Origin: an uncultured Oscillospiraceae bacterium
GTDB lineage: Bacteria; Bacillota; Clostridia; Oscillospirales; Oscillospiraceae
Direction: 5' to 3'
Assembly: GCA_934561725.1 (NCBI GenBank)
Contig: CAKTGW010000075.1
Span: forward strand, 1-6,040
DNA: 6,040 bases
Shown here: positions 1 through 3,892 of the stretch, piece after piece
How the letters are laid out: every line of letters starts with the position of its first letter
Position numbering within the stretch: the stretch's first letter is position 1
Notes under the pieces: generated by a model
What the model saw: the letters and a program-made list of their open reading frames with translations, nothing else
What the model was told of the DNA's origin: nothing
Database searches by the model: none
Program-made: the position numbers and the translations under genes

Positions 1-140
1 ATGTAATCCGGTTTCAGCGTGCCGAGCTGCTCGATCACGCCGCCCGGCCCCATCAGCTTGTTTTCTCCCACCTCAGTTTTAGGTGGAAAAACCTCAAAAG
101 AAAGTGCGGCTCGCCTTGCCATGATCTCTGTTACCTTCAT
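1..140 (-). CDS. metF: Methylenetetrahydrofolate reductase, N-terminal fragment (runs off the left edge)
   Basis: Only the first 46 codons are in the window. The protein begins MKVTEIMARRAALSFEVFPP and continues through KTEVGENKL to a GTLKPDYI stretch. SFEVFPPKT is the signature first strand of the MetF/MTHFR TIM barrel; its Glu is the family's catalytic acid, and PDYI matches the following L-x-P-D-[FY]-[IV] strand. The family reduces 5,10-methylenetetrahydrofolate to 5-methyltetrahydrofolate, using FAD, to supply methyl groups for methionine. The ATG at 140 is chosen because an AAGGAG ribosome binding site (151-156) lies 10 bases upstream. The gene has its own promoter (221-249) and lies beyond the rpsR terminators, so it is a separate transcription unit. 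No SAM or cobalamin riboswitch is recognisable in its leader. The C-terminal part and any downstream partner cannot be seen. Confidence 0.87.
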   Translation of the reverse strand, partial: MKVTEIMARRAALSFEVFPPKTEVGENKLMGPGGVIEQLGTLKPDY

Positions 141-220
141 AGTGGATGTGCTCCTTTCGTTCTTTTGATCCCTTGCTGTAAATCATCCTTTGCCACGGGT
201 GATAATTTTTTAACAATTTC

Positions 221-249
221 AGAATACGCTCTCAAAGCTCTTTTGTCAA
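221..249 (-). promoter_or_regulatory. Promoter of metF
   Basis: On the minus strand a perfect -35 hexamer TTGACA (244-249) is followed, after exactly 17 bases, by TATTCT (221-226), a 4-of-6 match to the -10 box. Transcription would start near 214, giving a leader of about 74 bases before the metF ATG. That leader shows the ribosome binding site but no stable hairpin or terminator, so a classical attenuator or riboswitch is not evident. Confidence 0.7.
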
Positions 250-388
250 TAATTTTCCAGGCACTGTGTCAGATAAATGCGCGAACCAATTTTGTGCATT
301 ATGCTGTTTCTAACTTGCTCAATTCTTCATATTATTTAAACACTTGCCTAATTTTGAATATCCTACTCACTTTGTGTAGGCGTTTTAT

Positions 389-404
389 TTGTAATATATC
401 ACAA
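389..404. repeat. Near-perfect 16-bp palindrome, possible operator
   Basis: The plus strand reads TTGTAATATATCACAA, which matches its own reverse complement except for one symmetric pair. TTGT/ACAA ends are common in operators of redox or stress regulators, but the length and core do not fit the Rex (18 bp) or FNR consensus, so no regulator is assigned. It lies about 140 bases upstream of the metF -35 box. Confidence 0.35.
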
Positions 405-430
405 TCGTTTTCATTTGTCTGCTGGTGTAT

Positions 431-446
431 CTGCTAATATTTGCAG
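431..446. repeat. Second near-perfect 16-bp palindrome
   Basis: CTGCTAATATTTGCAG is symmetric apart from a single T/T pair, with CTGC/GCAG arms around an AATATT core. It lies between the rpsR terminators and the 389-404 palindrome, 42 bases from it start to start (about four helical turns). The arms differ, so the two are probably not copies of one operator. Confidence 0.3.
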
Positions 447-476
447 CATTTTTCATCGTTTTATGATAAATACAGC

Positions 477-504
477 AAAAAACCGCCCGCAAACATGCAG
501 GCGA
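477..504 (-). terminator. Second Rho-independent terminator after rpsR
   Basis: On the minus strand CGCCTGC (497-503) pairs with GCGGGCG (484-490), seven pairs including one T:G, around a 6-base loop. It is followed by G and six T (477-482). It lies 29 bases beyond the first terminator and acts as a back-up between the ribosomal operon and metF. Confidence 0.8.
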
Positions 505-532
505 CCCGCTTAGCTCCCGGATCCCGGAAATG

Positions 533-565
533 AAAAAGCCCTTCCCGAAAGAATCCGGGAAGGGC
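533..565 (-). terminator. First Rho-independent terminator of the rpsF-ssb-rpsR operon
   Basis: A perfect 10-bp stem, GCCCTTCCCG (538-547 on the plus strand) with CGGGAAGGGC (556-565), encloses an 8-base loop. On the minus strand it is followed directly by five T (533-537). It begins 13 bases after the rpsR stop codon. Confidence 0.92.
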
Positions 566-578
566 AAAAGCCATCTTT

Positions 579-818
579 TTAGTCGGTCACATAGGGCAGA
601 AGAGCGATCTGACGAGCTCTCTTGATAGCCTCAGTGAGCTGACGCTGATGCATAGCGCAGGTGCCGGTAGTACGGCGGGGCAGAATCTTGCTACGCTCAG
701 ACATAAAGCGGCGAAGCTTTGCAGTATCTTTATAGTCAATAGACTGGCACTTATCAGCGCAGAACTGGCAAACCTTGCGGCGCTTGTGGTTCCGGTTGCG
801 ATCTCTATCGAAAGCCAA
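579..818 (-). CDS. rpsR: Small ribosomal subunit protein bS18, zinc-binding (four-Cys) form
   Basis: This 79-residue protein has the length and sequence of bS18, which binds the 30S platform with S6. Diagnostic stretches are [20 protein letters not shown] (28-47), RRTTGTC (48-54) and [20 protein letters not shown] (57-76). It has C17-x2-C20-x3-C24 plus C54, the arrangement of the zinc-binding 'C+' forms of S18; many bacteria have a Cys-free form instead. The N-terminus is rich in Arg, Lys and Asn, typical of an rRNA-binding tail. The start codon is TTG at 818 (MAFDRDRN...), supported by AAGGAGG (827-833) 8 bases upstream; no ATG is better placed. It is the last gene of rpsF-ssb-rpsR, 44 bases after ssb, and is followed by two terminators. 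Confidence 0.98.
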   Translation of the reverse strand: MAFDRDRNRNHKRRKVCQFCADKCQSIDYKDTAKLRRFMSERSKILPRRTTGTCAMHQRQLTEAIKRARQIALLPYVTD

Positions 819-826
819 GGCTGTAT

Positions 827-833
827 CCTCCTT
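827..833 (-). promoter_or_regulatory. Ribosome binding site fixing the TTG start of rpsR
   Basis: AAGGAGG on the minus strand lies 8 bases before TTG at 818. It is close to the full anti-Shine-Dalgarno complement, which makes the non-ATG start convincing. Confidence 0.85.
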
Positions 834-862
834 AATAAAATATGCTCCCTGTTACGGGAAAA

Positions 863-1345
863 TCAAAACGGCAGGTCGCCGTCGCCATCGTCCAGCTCGG
901 AAAAAGCAGAGCCGCCGGACTCATATCCGCCGTATGCAGGAGCAGAAGCGGGGGCAGAGTACGCCGGGGCGCCGCCCTGGGGCCGTGCATAGGTCTGTGC
1001 TCCGGGGTCGCCCGCGTTATCACGCTTGGAGTCCCCGAAATAGACGTTGTCGGCCACTACTTCAGCACTGCGGCGCTTATTGCCGTCTCTATCCTGCCAG
1101 TCGCGGATCTGCAAACGTCCGCAGACAACGGCCATACGGCCTTTAGCAAAATACTTGGACACAAACTCAGCAGTCTGACGCCATGCGACGATGTCGATAA
1201 AATCGGTCTGTCTTTCTCCGCCGTCACGGGAACCGAAGTCCCGGTCAACAGCCAGAGAGAAGGACGCGACAGGAGTCCCCGACTGGGTGTAGCGCAGCTC
1301 GGGATCCCGAGTGAGCCGTCCCATCAGGGTAATGTGATTGAGCAT
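863..1345 (-). CDS. ssb: Single-stranded DNA-binding protein
   Basis: The 160-residue protein coats single-stranded DNA in replication and repair. Residues 1-107 form the OB fold: MLNHITLMGRLTRDPELRYT at the start, then VASFSLAVDR (26-35), TDFIDIVAWRQTAEFVSKYFAKG (47-69), VVCGRLQIRDWQDRDGNKR (73-91) and VVADNVYF (96-103). Aromatic residues W55, W83 and F64/F66 fit the DNA-stacking surface. Residues 108-148 are a disordered linker rich in Gly, Ala, Pro and Tyr. The tail ends DDGDGDLPF, the acidic tip with terminal Pro-Phe that recruits partners; RecJ, also encoded here, is one in other bacteria. The ATG follows a GGGAGG ribosome binding site that directly abuts the rpsF stop, 13 bases between genes, so translation is probably coupled. 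The position between rpsF and rpsR is the standard Bacillota arrangement. Confidence 0.98.
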   Translation of the reverse strand: MLNHITLMGRLTRDPELRYTQSGTPVASFSLAVDRDFGSRDGGERQTDFIDIVAWRQTAEFVSKYFAKGRMAVVCGRLQIRDWQDRDGNKRRSAEVVADNVYFGDSKRDNAGDPGAQTYARPQGGAPAYSAPASAPAYGGYESGGSAFSELDDGDGDLPF

Positions 1346-1358
1346 TACGGTTCCTCCC

Positions 1359-1655
1359 TTACTCAGCTCTGAGAGTAATGAGAGAACGCATCACGCCGTC
1401 GGTGATACCGAGGATACGGTCCAGCTCGGCGGGGAATGCAGGATCACTGGTGAACTTGACGAGAACATAGTAGCCCTCGGTCATGTCGTTGATCTCGTAA
1501 GCCAGCTTGCGCTTACCGATCTCCTCCACTTCATCGAGAGTACCGTGCTGCTCAACAAGTGCCTTGAACTTTTCGACGATGGATGCAGTCTCCTCTTCAC
1601 CCAGAGTGGGGTTGATGATGTACATCGCCTCGTACTTTTCACTTACCTTTGCCAT
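1359..1655 (-). CDS. rpsF: Small ribosomal subunit protein bS6
   Basis: The 98-residue product matches bS6, an alpha/beta protein that binds the central domain of 16S rRNA as a heterodimer with S18. Visible family stretches are YEAMYIINPTL (8-18), the helix ETASIVEKFKALVEQHG (22-38), GKRKLAYEINDMTEGYYVLVKF (47-68) and LDRILGITDGVMRSLITL (78-95). The frame stays open upstream to an ATG at 1718, but the ATG at 1655 is preferred: AGGAGG (1663-1668) lies 7 bases before it and MAKVSEKYEAMYI is the expected N-terminus. The longer frame would run through the structured leader. It is the first gene of rpsF-ssb-rpsR, transcribed from the promoter at 1735-1762 and probably controlled by feedback from S6:S18 on the leader. 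Confidence 0.98.
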   Translation of the reverse strand: MAKVSEKYEAMYIINPTLGEEETASIVEKFKALVEQHGTLDEVEEIGKRKLAYEINDMTEGYYVLVKFTSDPAFPAELDRILGITDGVMRSLITLRAE

Positions 1656-1680
1656 TTGAGCACCTCCTTTTGGACTATAT

Positions 1681-1707
1681 GGCCCCTGCTCTCGGCAGGA
1701 GCAAGGC
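1681..1707 (-). promoter_or_regulatory. Leader hairpin of rpsF mRNA, probable S6:S18 binding site
   Basis: In the roughly 73-base untranslated leader, GCCTTGCTC (1707-1699) can pair with GAGCAGGGGC (1691-1682), allowing one T:G pair and a bulged G, around a CTGCCGA loop (1698-1692). Leaders of rpsF operons in many bacteria carry a conserved S6:S18-binding structure that mimics 16S rRNA and contains an exposed CCG, here at 1695-1693. The match in place and CCG motif is seen; the exact consensus fold was not checked. A competing CCTGC/GCAGG pairing also exists. Confidence 0.6.
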
Positions 1708-1734
1708 TGCCTGCGCACATGGACAGGCTTAATT

Positions 1735-1762
1735 ATTATATTCTTTTTTGCTGAAATGTCAA
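1735..1762 (-). promoter_or_regulatory. Promoter of the rpsF-ssb-rpsR operon
   Basis: The minus strand carries perfect TTGACA (1757-1762) and perfect TATAAT (1735-1740) with a 16-base, A-rich spacer. Start of transcription is expected near 1728. Such a near-ideal sigma-A promoter fits a highly expressed ribosomal operon. It lies 33 bases beyond the noc stop codon. No clear terminator separates noc from it, so some read-through is possible. Confidence 0.9.
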
Positions 1763-1794
1763 GGATTTTTCACAATAAATGCATTTTGCTCCGC

Positions 1795-2655
1795 TCAGCA
1801 GCTGCGCCGGCGCGGAATACTTATGGTCAGCACCAGCTCGTCCTCCCTGTCCTCCCGGCGGACATCCGCCGCAATACCTCCCCGCTGCATCAGCTCCAGT
1901 CCCCGGTTCAGCGTATTCAGGAACACCCGTACATCCTTTAGGATGAATTTGCTTCTCCGGGCCGATTTCTGCTTCTCTGCCAGGAGGCGGTCGATATACG
2001 CCTCCGTGGCCGCAACAGTCAGCCCCCGGCGGACGATCATCTCAAAAACCTCCATCTGGCTCTCCCGGTCCGGCAGGCGCAGCAGCGCCCGTCCGTGCCG
2101 TTCGCTCAGTCCCTCCCTACGCAGACCTTCCAGCACCTCCTGCGGCAGCTTCAGAATGCGCAGCTTGTTGGCGATAGCCGAAGGCGACTTGCCCAGCTTC
2201 TGCGCCGCCTCTTCCCGGCTCAGTCCAAAGATGCGGAGCAGCCGGGATATTCCCTCCGCCTCTTCTATAAAGTCCAGATCCCTGCGCTGAAGATTTTCCA
2301 CCAGTGCCAACAGGCTGGATTCCTCCGTGGTCACATCCACGACCAGACAGGGCACATTTTTCAGACCGGCCATCTTGGCAGCCCGCAGACGGCGCTCTCC
2401 GGCGATCAGCTCATACCGTCCCCGGCGCGCCCGCACAGTGAGCGGCTGAAGGATCCCATGAACGGCAATAGAGTCCGCCAGTTCCCGCAGCGCTTCCTCC
2501 TCAAAGCAGCGCCGGGGCTGGACCGGATTCGGCAGGATTTCGTCCGCCGGCAGATACAGCAGCTCCCGCTGATGGGTCAAATGCTCCGCAGCCACCGCAA
2601 TTCCTCCCTTTGATCGAATACCCAGCAGACGAAGATAAGCGTACCCATCTGGCAT
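1795..2655 (-). CDS. noc: Noc-like ParB-family nucleoid occlusion protein
   Basis: The product (286 residues from ATG 2655) is a ParB/Noc-family CTP-dependent DNA-clamp protein. Visible parts: PNPVQPRRCFEEEALRELADSI (42-63); the CTP-binding signature GERRLRAAK (86-94); ENLQRRDLDFIEEAEG (120-135); a helix-turn-helix region LSREEAAQKLGKSPSAIANK (145-164) followed by LRILKLP; SERHGRALLRLPD (184-196); and a C-terminal dimerisation region (about 235-286). IANKLRxLKLP and SERHxRALL match B. subtilis Noc better than Spo0J; Noc binds dispersed sites and blocks division over the nucleoid. No parA partner is visible, which also favours Noc. The start is uncertain. From 2655 the N-terminus (YAYLRLLGIRSKGG) aligns in place and spacing with Noc's membrane-binding helix (FSRFFGLGEKE), but the ribosome binding site is weak. 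A GTG at 2595 has GGGAGG 7 bases upstream and gives 266 residues. The frame's first ATG (2745) lies in the preceding terminator and is rejected. Confidence 0.87.
   Translation of the reverse strand: MPDGYAYLRLLGIRSKGGIAVAAEHLTHQRELLYLPADEILPNPVQPRRCFEEEALRELADSIAVHGILQPLTVRARRGRYELIAGERRLRAAKMAGLKNVPCLVVDVTTEESSLLALVENLQRRDLDFIEEAEGISRLLRIFGLSREEAAQKLGKSPSAIANKLRILKLPQEVLEGLRREGLSERHGRALLRLPDRESQMEVFEMIVRRGLTVAATEAYIDRLLAEKQKSARRSKFILKDVRVFLNTLNRGLELMQRGGIAADVRREDREDELVLTISIPRRRSC
2593..2607 (-). promoter_or_regulatory. Internal ribosome binding site and GTG, alternative noc start
   Basis: Minus-strand GGGAGG is followed 7 bases later by GTG at 2595, in frame with noc and giving MAAEHLTHQRELLY. 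By sequence it is the strongest initiation site of this gene, yet it would remove the Noc-like amphipathic N-terminus. Confidence 0.55.
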
Positions 2656-2692
2656 TTTCACCGCTTTTGCCCCGTTTGCTGATGATAAGTCC

Positions 2693-2698
2693 ATTGTA
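2693..2698 (-). promoter_or_regulatory. Candidate -10 box for noc
   Basis: TACAAT on the minus strand matches the -10 consensus at five of six positions and would start transcription about 30 bases before the ATG at 2655. No good -35 hexamer lies at the right distance; that region is the T-rich end of the preceding terminator. The call is tentative. Confidence 0.35.
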
Positions 2699-2711
2699 GC
2701 GTTCGAAAACG

Positions 2712-2746
2712 AAAAATGGACACGAAAAAAGTCCCTCGTGTCCATT
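2712..2746 (-). terminator. Terminator of the HTH-membrane protein gene
   Basis: An 11-bp perfect stem, AATGGACACGA with TCGTGTCCATT (2715-2725 and 2736-2746 on the plus strand), encloses a 10-base loop. On the minus strand the T-run ending the stem continues for five T (2716-2712), then CGTTTT. It starts 11 bases after the stop of the upstream gene and separates it from noc. Confidence 0.85.
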
Positions 2747-2757
2747 CTATACCTATG

Positions 2758-3450
2758 TTATTTTTCCCACTGCCAGACCTGCGTGTAACCGTTCTCCCGG
2801 ATATCTTCGGCGCGCATCAGCGGGATCCGCTGCTTTTGTCCGTTCAGCTCCAGCTCTGCAATAAAGCTCTGGCTGCCCCCATTCAGCACGGGATAAACCG
2901 CTGCATAGGAAACACCCTCATCTGTTCCCTGAAGCTCCGCATTCTTTACGCCATAGCTGTTTTCGATCAGGAATCGCACCTGCAGGCCGTCTGCAGGCAT
3001 CCCCGGCATAACGGAAAGCTTCCACACCTTCTGATTCAGCTCGGCGCTCCAGTCTGTCCAGATCTGCACATCCACAAGTCCGATATTCTCCACTGTCAAT
3101 TCCGGCGTCCGGTACTCTATCTGGTACTCCACTTGATGAACGGGAAACAGCGCACGGCCGGCAAGCATGCCCAGAGCAAATATCAGCAGTGCGGCAGCAA
3201 TCGCCGGCCATTTTCGGCTCCGGCCTTCCGGAACCAAAGCCGGCTCTGCCGCCTGCCGGCCCAGACACAGGAAATCCATACTCAATCCCAGCTCTGTACA
3301 CAGGGCAGCCAGCTTGTCCAGATCCGGTCTTGATTCTTCGGTCTCCCACTTGGATACCGCCTGCCGCGACACGCCCAGCCTTGCCGCCAGTTCCTCCTGT
3401 GACAATCCCCGGTCCTTACGTGCCTTGAGCAGCTTTTCGCCAAACGTCAT
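2758..3450 (-). CDS. Membrane-anchored HTH (Xre/Cro-type) regulator with a C-terminal domain of unknown function
   Basis: The 230-residue protein has three visible parts. Residues 1-60 are an HTH_3/Xre DNA-binding domain: MTFGEKLLKARKDRGLSQEE, then LAARLGVSRQAVSKWETEES, then RPDLDKLAALCTELGLSMDF; QAVSKWE lies in the recognition helix. Residues 61-80 are a basic linker ending GRSRK. Residues 81-102 (WPAIAAALLIFALGMLAGRALF) form one transmembrane helix, placing the HTH in the cytoplasm by the positive-inside rule. Residues 103-230 would be outside: a Trp- and Tyr-rich, apparently beta-rich domain with repeated polar/hydrophobic alternation, which I do not recognise. Cytoplasmic HTH plus exported domain suggests a one-component sensor; this is inferred. 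AAGGAG (3460-3465) lies 9 bases before the ATG. It is monocistronic: its own -10 box and repeat-rich upstream region on one side, a strong terminator on the other. No target gene is evident apart from itself. Confidence 0.85.
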   Translation of the reverse strand: MTFGEKLLKARKDRGLSQEELAARLGVSRQAVSKWETEESRPDLDKLAALCTELGLSMDFLCLGRQAAEPALVPEGRSRKWPAIAAALLIFALGMLAGRALFPVHQVEYQIEYRTPELTVENIGLVDVQIWTDWSAELNQKVWKLSVMPGMPADGLQVRFLIENSYGVKNAELQGTDEGVSYAAVYPVLNGGSQSFIAELELNGQKQRIPLMRAEDIRENGYTQVWQWEK

Positions 3451-3483
3451 CAGCGTTCACTCCTTGCATCGATTTCTGGCCTT

Positions 3484-3489
3484 ATCATA
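3484..3489 (-). promoter_or_regulatory. Candidate -10 box of the HTH-membrane gene
   Basis: TATGAT on the minus strand (five of six) would start transcription near 3477, giving a short leader of about 26 bases that includes the ribosome binding site. No clear -35 hexamer is present; that place is taken by the CGGTTGCA/TTGCGC repeats, as expected where an activator or autorepressor acts. Confidence 0.5.
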
Positions 3490-3499
3490 CCGCAAAACG

Positions 3500-3549
3500 C
3501 GGTTGCACGCCACCAATTTGCGCTGGAAATTGCGCAACGGACGGTTGCA
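3500..3549. repeat. Repeated GGTTGCA / TTGCGC boxes upstream of the HTH gene, possible operator array
   Basis: CGGTTGCA occurs at 3500-3507 and again, exactly, at 3542-3549, 42 bases apart (about four helical turns). Between them TTTGCGC (3517-3523) and ATTGCGC (3529-3535) form a second direct repeat 12 bases apart, and the latter lies in the 8-bp palindrome TTGCGCAA (3530-3537). The cluster covers the -35 region of the gene, a usual place for autoregulation by an Xre-type protein. Function is inferred. Confidence 0.4.
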
Positions 3550-3600
3550 GGGCAAGCCGCGCTGCCAAAAGGCGGCCGCAGATCGAATGAGAGACTGTTT

Positions 3601-3642
3601 TTAATATAAACACCGCCGCAAGCTGTGTATCGCTTACGGCGG
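3601..3642 (-). terminator. Probable terminator of the tRNA-Leu transcript
   Basis: CCGCCG, one mismatch and AAGC (3613-3623) pair with GCTT, mismatch and CGGCGG (3632-3642) around an 8-base loop. On the minus strand the hairpin starts two bases after the tRNA's CCA and is followed by TGTTTATATT, a broken T-tract. The stem is strong but the tail imperfect. Confidence 0.6.
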
Positions 3643-3644
3643 CG

Positions 3645-3732
3645 TGGTGCCGGAGACCGGGTTTGAACCGGCACGAGGTTAGACCTCAACGGATTTTAAG
3701 TCCGTGGCGTCTGCCAATTCCGCCACTCCGGC
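3645..3732 (-). tRNA. tRNA-Leu with anticodon UAA
   Basis: The 88-base gene folds as a class II tRNA. The acceptor stem is GCCGGAG with CTCCGGC, then discriminator A and a genome-encoded CCA (3647-3645). The anticodon stem ACGGA/TCCGT encloses CTTAAAA, giving anticodon TAA, which reads UUA and, by wobble, UUG. The long variable arm (GAGGTCTAACCTC) and the D-arm GGAATTGGCAG fit leucine tRNAs. The T arm is GCCGG-TTCAAAC-CCGGT, allowing a G:T closing pair. It has its own promoter and a likely terminator, so it is a single-gene unit divergent from recJ. Confidence 0.97.
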
Positions 3733-3743
3733 AGATTACTGTT

Positions 3744-3772
3744 ATCATATCACCGTTCAAAAAGAGCGTCAA
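3744..3772 (-). promoter_or_regulatory. Promoter of tRNA-Leu
   Basis: Minus-strand TTGACG (3767-3772) and TATGAT (3744-3749) are separated by exactly 17 bases. Both hexamers match the sigma-A consensus at five of six positions. Transcription would start only about 4-5 bases before the mature 5' end, leaving a very short leader for RNase P to remove. Confidence 0.85.
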
Positions 3773-3826
3773 GACGCGATTTCTGATCGTCCGCATCGCA
3801 GCAGTTATGAATTCTTTATATTTCCG

Positions 3827-3860
3827 TTGCAAAGGCATACATTTTAAGGTAATATATAAT
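3827..3860 (+). promoter_or_regulatory. Probable promoter region of the recJ-relA operon
   Basis: TTGCAA (3827-3832) with a 17-base spacer leads to TAATAT (3850-3855); a perfect TATAAT follows at 3855-3860 but would need a spacer of 22. Either would put the transcription start 25-32 bases before the recJ ATG. The exact -10 box cannot be decided by eye. Confidence 0.55.
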
Positions 3861-3869
3861 ATTATATAT
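3852..3869. repeat. Perfect 18-bp AT-only palindrome in the recJ promoter
   Basis: ATATATAATATTATATAT equals its reverse complement. It places a TATAAT on both strands (3855-3860 plus; 3866-3861 minus). It may be a regulator site, a symmetric promoter core, or the result of AT-richness alone. Confidence 0.5.
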
Positions 3870-3892
3870 ATTGTAACGACGGAATAGATAGA

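Larger units (their letters stand above)
250..476. other. AT-rich intergenic region upstream of the metF promoter, no convincing intact gene
   Basis: About 225 bases between the rpsR terminators and the metF promoter are clearly more AT-rich than the surrounding genes. No open frame here has a ribosome binding site or a recognisable product. The stretch holds two near-perfect 16-bp palindromes (389-404 and 431-446), a hairpin of CCTAC/GTAGG arms (362-380), and a short flavodoxin-like translation on the minus strand interrupted by stops (about 414-358). These may be operators for metF, decayed coding DNA, or chance. Confidence 0.5.

Noticed and set aside
141..220. SAM or cobalamin riboswitch before metF
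   Set aside because: The expected leader is only about 74 bases, lacks the conserved cores and stems of these riboswitches, and has no terminator or anti-terminator.
165..437. A 90-codon plus-strand frame in the AT-rich gap
   Set aside because: The ATG has no ribosome binding site, it crosses the metF promoter, and its composition (many Cys, Leu, Ile, Ser) is that of translated AT-rich noncoding DNA.
842..1372. A 176-codon plus-strand frame across ssb
   Set aside because: It is antisense to the certain ssb gene, without a ribosome binding site or a family resemblance.
1656..1718. Upstream extension of rpsF to the ATG at 1718
   Set aside because: It would translate the leader hairpin, whereas the ATG at 1655 has an ideal ribosome binding site and the normal S6 N-terminus.
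2656..2745. Upstream extension of noc to the ATG at 2745
   Set aside because: This ATG lies in the stem of the preceding gene's terminator and has no ribosome binding site; the region also contains the likely -10 box of noc.
3450..3689. A 79-codon minus-strand frame between the tRNA and the HTH gene
   Set aside because: It overlaps the tRNA and its terminator, and covers the HTH promoter; the product has no recognisable domain.
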